From contig CAYJDR010000016.1 of assembly GCA_964368965.1 (NCBI GenBank), positions 1 to 43,143 of the forward strand: a DNA stretch of 43,143 nt. The letters are read 5' to 3'. This document shows, piece by piece, positions 41,445 to 43,143 of this stretch (position 1 is the first letter of the stretch; each line of letters begins with the position of its first letter). The notes beneath the pieces are model-generated. The model saw only the letters and a list, made by a program, of their open reading frames with translations, did not search any database and was not told where the DNA came from. A program made the translations under genes and the position numbers. This stretch comes from CAYJDR01 sp964368965. Lineage in GTDB: Bacteria; Chrysiogenota; Deferribacteres; Deferribacterales; Mucispirillaceae.

Positions 41445-43143
41445 ATGAAAGCGAAATTACTACTTACGCTATGCCTATTGCTTACACTTGTGGGTAATGT
41501 TTTTGCAGAGCCATTAACGCAAGCTCAGATTGATGAGTTTAATACATTGTTGTTAAAATACGGCGAAAGGAACGGAATTGAAGAGATAAAAGCCCTCGTT
41601 TCCTCAGGTGATGTAAACAACATGGAATATGACCAAACTGCTTTAATGGTGGCTGCTGGTAATGGATATACTGATGTAATGCAAGCACTTATAAAGCTTG
41701 GTGCAGATGTTAATCTAGCAGATGAATATACATCTTCTACTGCTTTAGATTATGCTATTTATGGTGGGCATATCAAGGCAGTATCAATGTTAATCAGTGC
41801 TGGTTCAGATATAAACACTTCTTTATTAAGTGCTGTTGTTTCTAACCAAGCAGGCGTTGTTAGGTTACTGTTAAGGTCTGGTGCAGACTTAGAGGCGAAA
41901 GGCTATATTAATGATTATTCTGTATATGATACAGCATATGTTCACGCTTATATGTTAGGCTATAAAGATATTGCAAAAATCTTAAAAGATGCTGGTGCAG
42001 TTGATAGAATTAGCGAAACACCTATGATGATTGCTGCGAAAAATGGCAACATTGAGGAAATAAAAAAACTGCTTATAAGTGGTGTAAGTGCTGATGATAC
42101 AAACTATCAAGGTGTTACACCGTTAATGTTAGCATCATCAGCTGGATATACTGAAATTGCAAAGCTATTGATAGAAAACAAAGCTAATGTGAATGCTACT
42201 GACGCTATTTATGAAAGTGCTCAATCGGCTATAGATTTCGCATCTATGAAGGGGCATTTAGGTATAGTAAACTTGTTGATAGCAAGCGGTGCAGATGTAA
42301 ACATGCTTACATTGGAGGGAACTCCGTTAATATTTGCTGTACGTGGTAAGCACCTTGAGGTTGCAAAGTCGTTAATTAATGCTGGTGCAATGGTTAATGA
42401 ACGTGATACTCTTGAGGGATATACACCGTTGATGATTGCAACAAAGGCTAATGATGTCGCAATGGTTAAACTACTTGTTGATGCTGGTGCAGATATCAAT
42501 ATCAAAAACTATGATGGAGGCACTGCTGTTTATTATGCAGAAACGGCTAATAATGAAGAGATTGCGGCAATCTATGAAGACATCAACAATAATTTATATA
42601 AAAAGGGTGTGAATGCTGTAATTACGCTATATTCTGGCGATAATATTGATGATATCAAAAAAGTATTGAAAAATGGCATTGATGCAACAGATAGGAATGG
42701 CAAAACACCTTTAATGCTTGCAACGCAGGCAAGGTATGTTGATTTAGTCAAAGCATTAATCGTTGAAGGTGCAGATGTAAACGCTAAAGCTGATTATGAC
42801 GTTACAGCATTACAAATAGCTTATGATGAAGAAGTTATTGAAGCGTTGTTGGCAAACGGTGCAGAGATAGACGATACAGATAAAAAAGGCAAAACTGCAC
42901 TCGCCAACGCTGCCCATTATGGCAGGTTTGAAATTTTAGAAGTATTGATAAAAAACGGTGCTGATATCAACTTAGAAGATGAAGAGGGCATGACACCATT
43001 GATGTATGCAGCACAAGCAGAGCGTACTGAAGAAGCAGAATTGCTTATAAAAGCTGGTGCAAAGCTTGATGAAGTATCAGATTATACAAAAGAGTCGGCA
43101 TTGATTATTGCTATTTCACAAGGTAACTCACACGGACGCAATA
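41445..43143 (+). CDS. secreted ankyrin-repeat protein, C-terminus beyond window
   Basis: An open frame of 566 codons without a stop up to the window edge. It begins with a Sec signal peptide (MKAKLLLTLCLLLTLVGNVFA-E, cleavage near residue 22), with AGAGGA as ribosome site. From about residue 45 it is a chain of at least a dozen ankyrin repeats of 33 or so residues, recognisable from recurring T-PLM-A, then L-xxGADVN. Several repeats are degenerate (for example around 42540-42660). It is therefore likely exported to the periplasm or beyond. Ankyrin arrays bind proteins; the partner is unknown. The gene lies just after the RocB-like gene. Confidence 0.9.
   Translation, partial: MKAKLLLTLCLLLTLVGNVFAEPLTQAQIDEFNTLLLKYGERNGIEEIKALVSSGDVNNMEYDQTALMVAAGNGYTDVMQALIKLGADVNLADEYTSSTALDYAIYGGHIKAVSMLISAGSDINTSLLSAVVSNQAGVVRLLLRSGADLEAKGYINDYSVYDTAYVHAYMLGYKDIAKILKDAGAVDRISETPMMIAAKNGNIEEIKKLLISGVSADDTNYQGVTPLMLASSAGYTEIAKLLIENKANVNATDAIYESAQSAIDFASMKGHLGIVNLLIASGADVNMLTLEGTPLIFAVRGKHLEVAKSLINAGAMVNERDTLEGYTPLMIATKANDVAMVKLLVDAGADINIKNYDGGTAVYYAETANNEEIAAIYEDINNNLYKKGVNAVITLYSGDNIDDIKKVLKNGIDATDRNGKTPLMLATQARYVDLVKALIVEGADVNAKADYDVTALQIAYDEEVIEALLANGAEIDDTDKKGKTALANAAHYGRFEILEVLIKNGADINLEDEEGMTPLMYAAQAERTEEAELLIKAGAKLDEVSDYTKESALIIAISQGNSHGRN

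Noticed and set aside
41600..43143. DNA-level tandem repeat or CRISPR-like array in the ankyrin region
   Set aside because: The periodicity is in protein sequence (about 99 nt) with variable DNA; there are no identical repeats separated by spacers.
1..43143. Mobile elements, prophage or horizontally acquired island
   Set aside because: No transposase, integrase, terminal repeats, tRNA attachment site or abrupt change in base use was seen. The ars operon is often mobile, but nothing at its edges here shows recent insertion.

Overview
The window reads as a piece of a low-GC, Gram-negative bacterial genome, very probably a metagenome-assembled or draft scaffold, because it contains a run of exactly 100 N. 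Evidence for an outer membrane with LPS is strong: Kdo genes (kdsB, kdsD), the LPS export genes lptC-lptA-lptB, and dTDP-rhamnose genes. The gene set also includes sigma-54, HPr kinase, RapZ, a complete mannose-family PTS and a c-di-AMP cyclase module. That combination resembles Desulfobacterota (delta-type) or Deferribacterota lineages more than Enterobacteria or Firmicutes, but I cannot settle the taxon from sequence alone. No rRNA, tRNA, CRISPR array, insertion sequence or prophage gene was found.

Layout. (1) 1-2224, minus strand: mobB, a small exported protein of unknown function, and two tandem RarD/EamA-type transporters, the second cut by the window edge. (2) 2252-4191: divergent promoters, two near-identical ArsR-type operators around a good sigma-70 promoter, then arsR-acr3-arsC and a terminator. 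(3) 4256-15335: a tightly packed run dinG-like helicase, pgi, tilS, hpt, ftsH, folP, cdaA, cdaR (ybbR), glmM, mostly with overlapping start and stop codons. (4) 15402-23599: pdxJ, acpS, kdsB, pyrG, kdsD, lptC, lptA, lptB, rpoN, hpf, ending in a strong hairpin terminator. (5) 23666-29747: hprK, rapZ, PTS EIIA-EIIB-EIIC-EIID, HPr, EI. (6) 29813-35038: a YbhG/YbhF/YbhS/YbhR-like drug-efflux ABC system with two separate ATPase genes and an assembly gap inside the first permease. (7) 35120-36222: a PC4/YdbC-like ssDNA-binding protein facing a ferredoxin-nitroreductase across a shared bidirectional terminator. (8) 36373-39697: the dTDP-L-rhamnose operon rfbBACD. (9) 39786-43143: a RocB-like M20 hydrolase and a secreted ankyrin-repeat protein running off the window.

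How they fit together. Regions 3 to 5 form a nearly unbroken 25-kb block on one strand. It links envelope precursor synthesis (GlmM, CTP, Kdo, LPS export) with regulators of carbon and nitrogen status (PTS, HPrK, RapZ, sigma-54) and with c-di-AMP. The most striking single observation is in pyrG. The synthetase half looks mostly intact, but the glutaminase half has glycine where the catalytic cysteine should be (residue 379) and further changes around that site, so this CTP synthase may use free ammonia only. The second clear result is technical: the N gap is an assembly artefact flanked by an exact 55-bp duplication, and collapsing it restores one in-frame permease of 376 residues.
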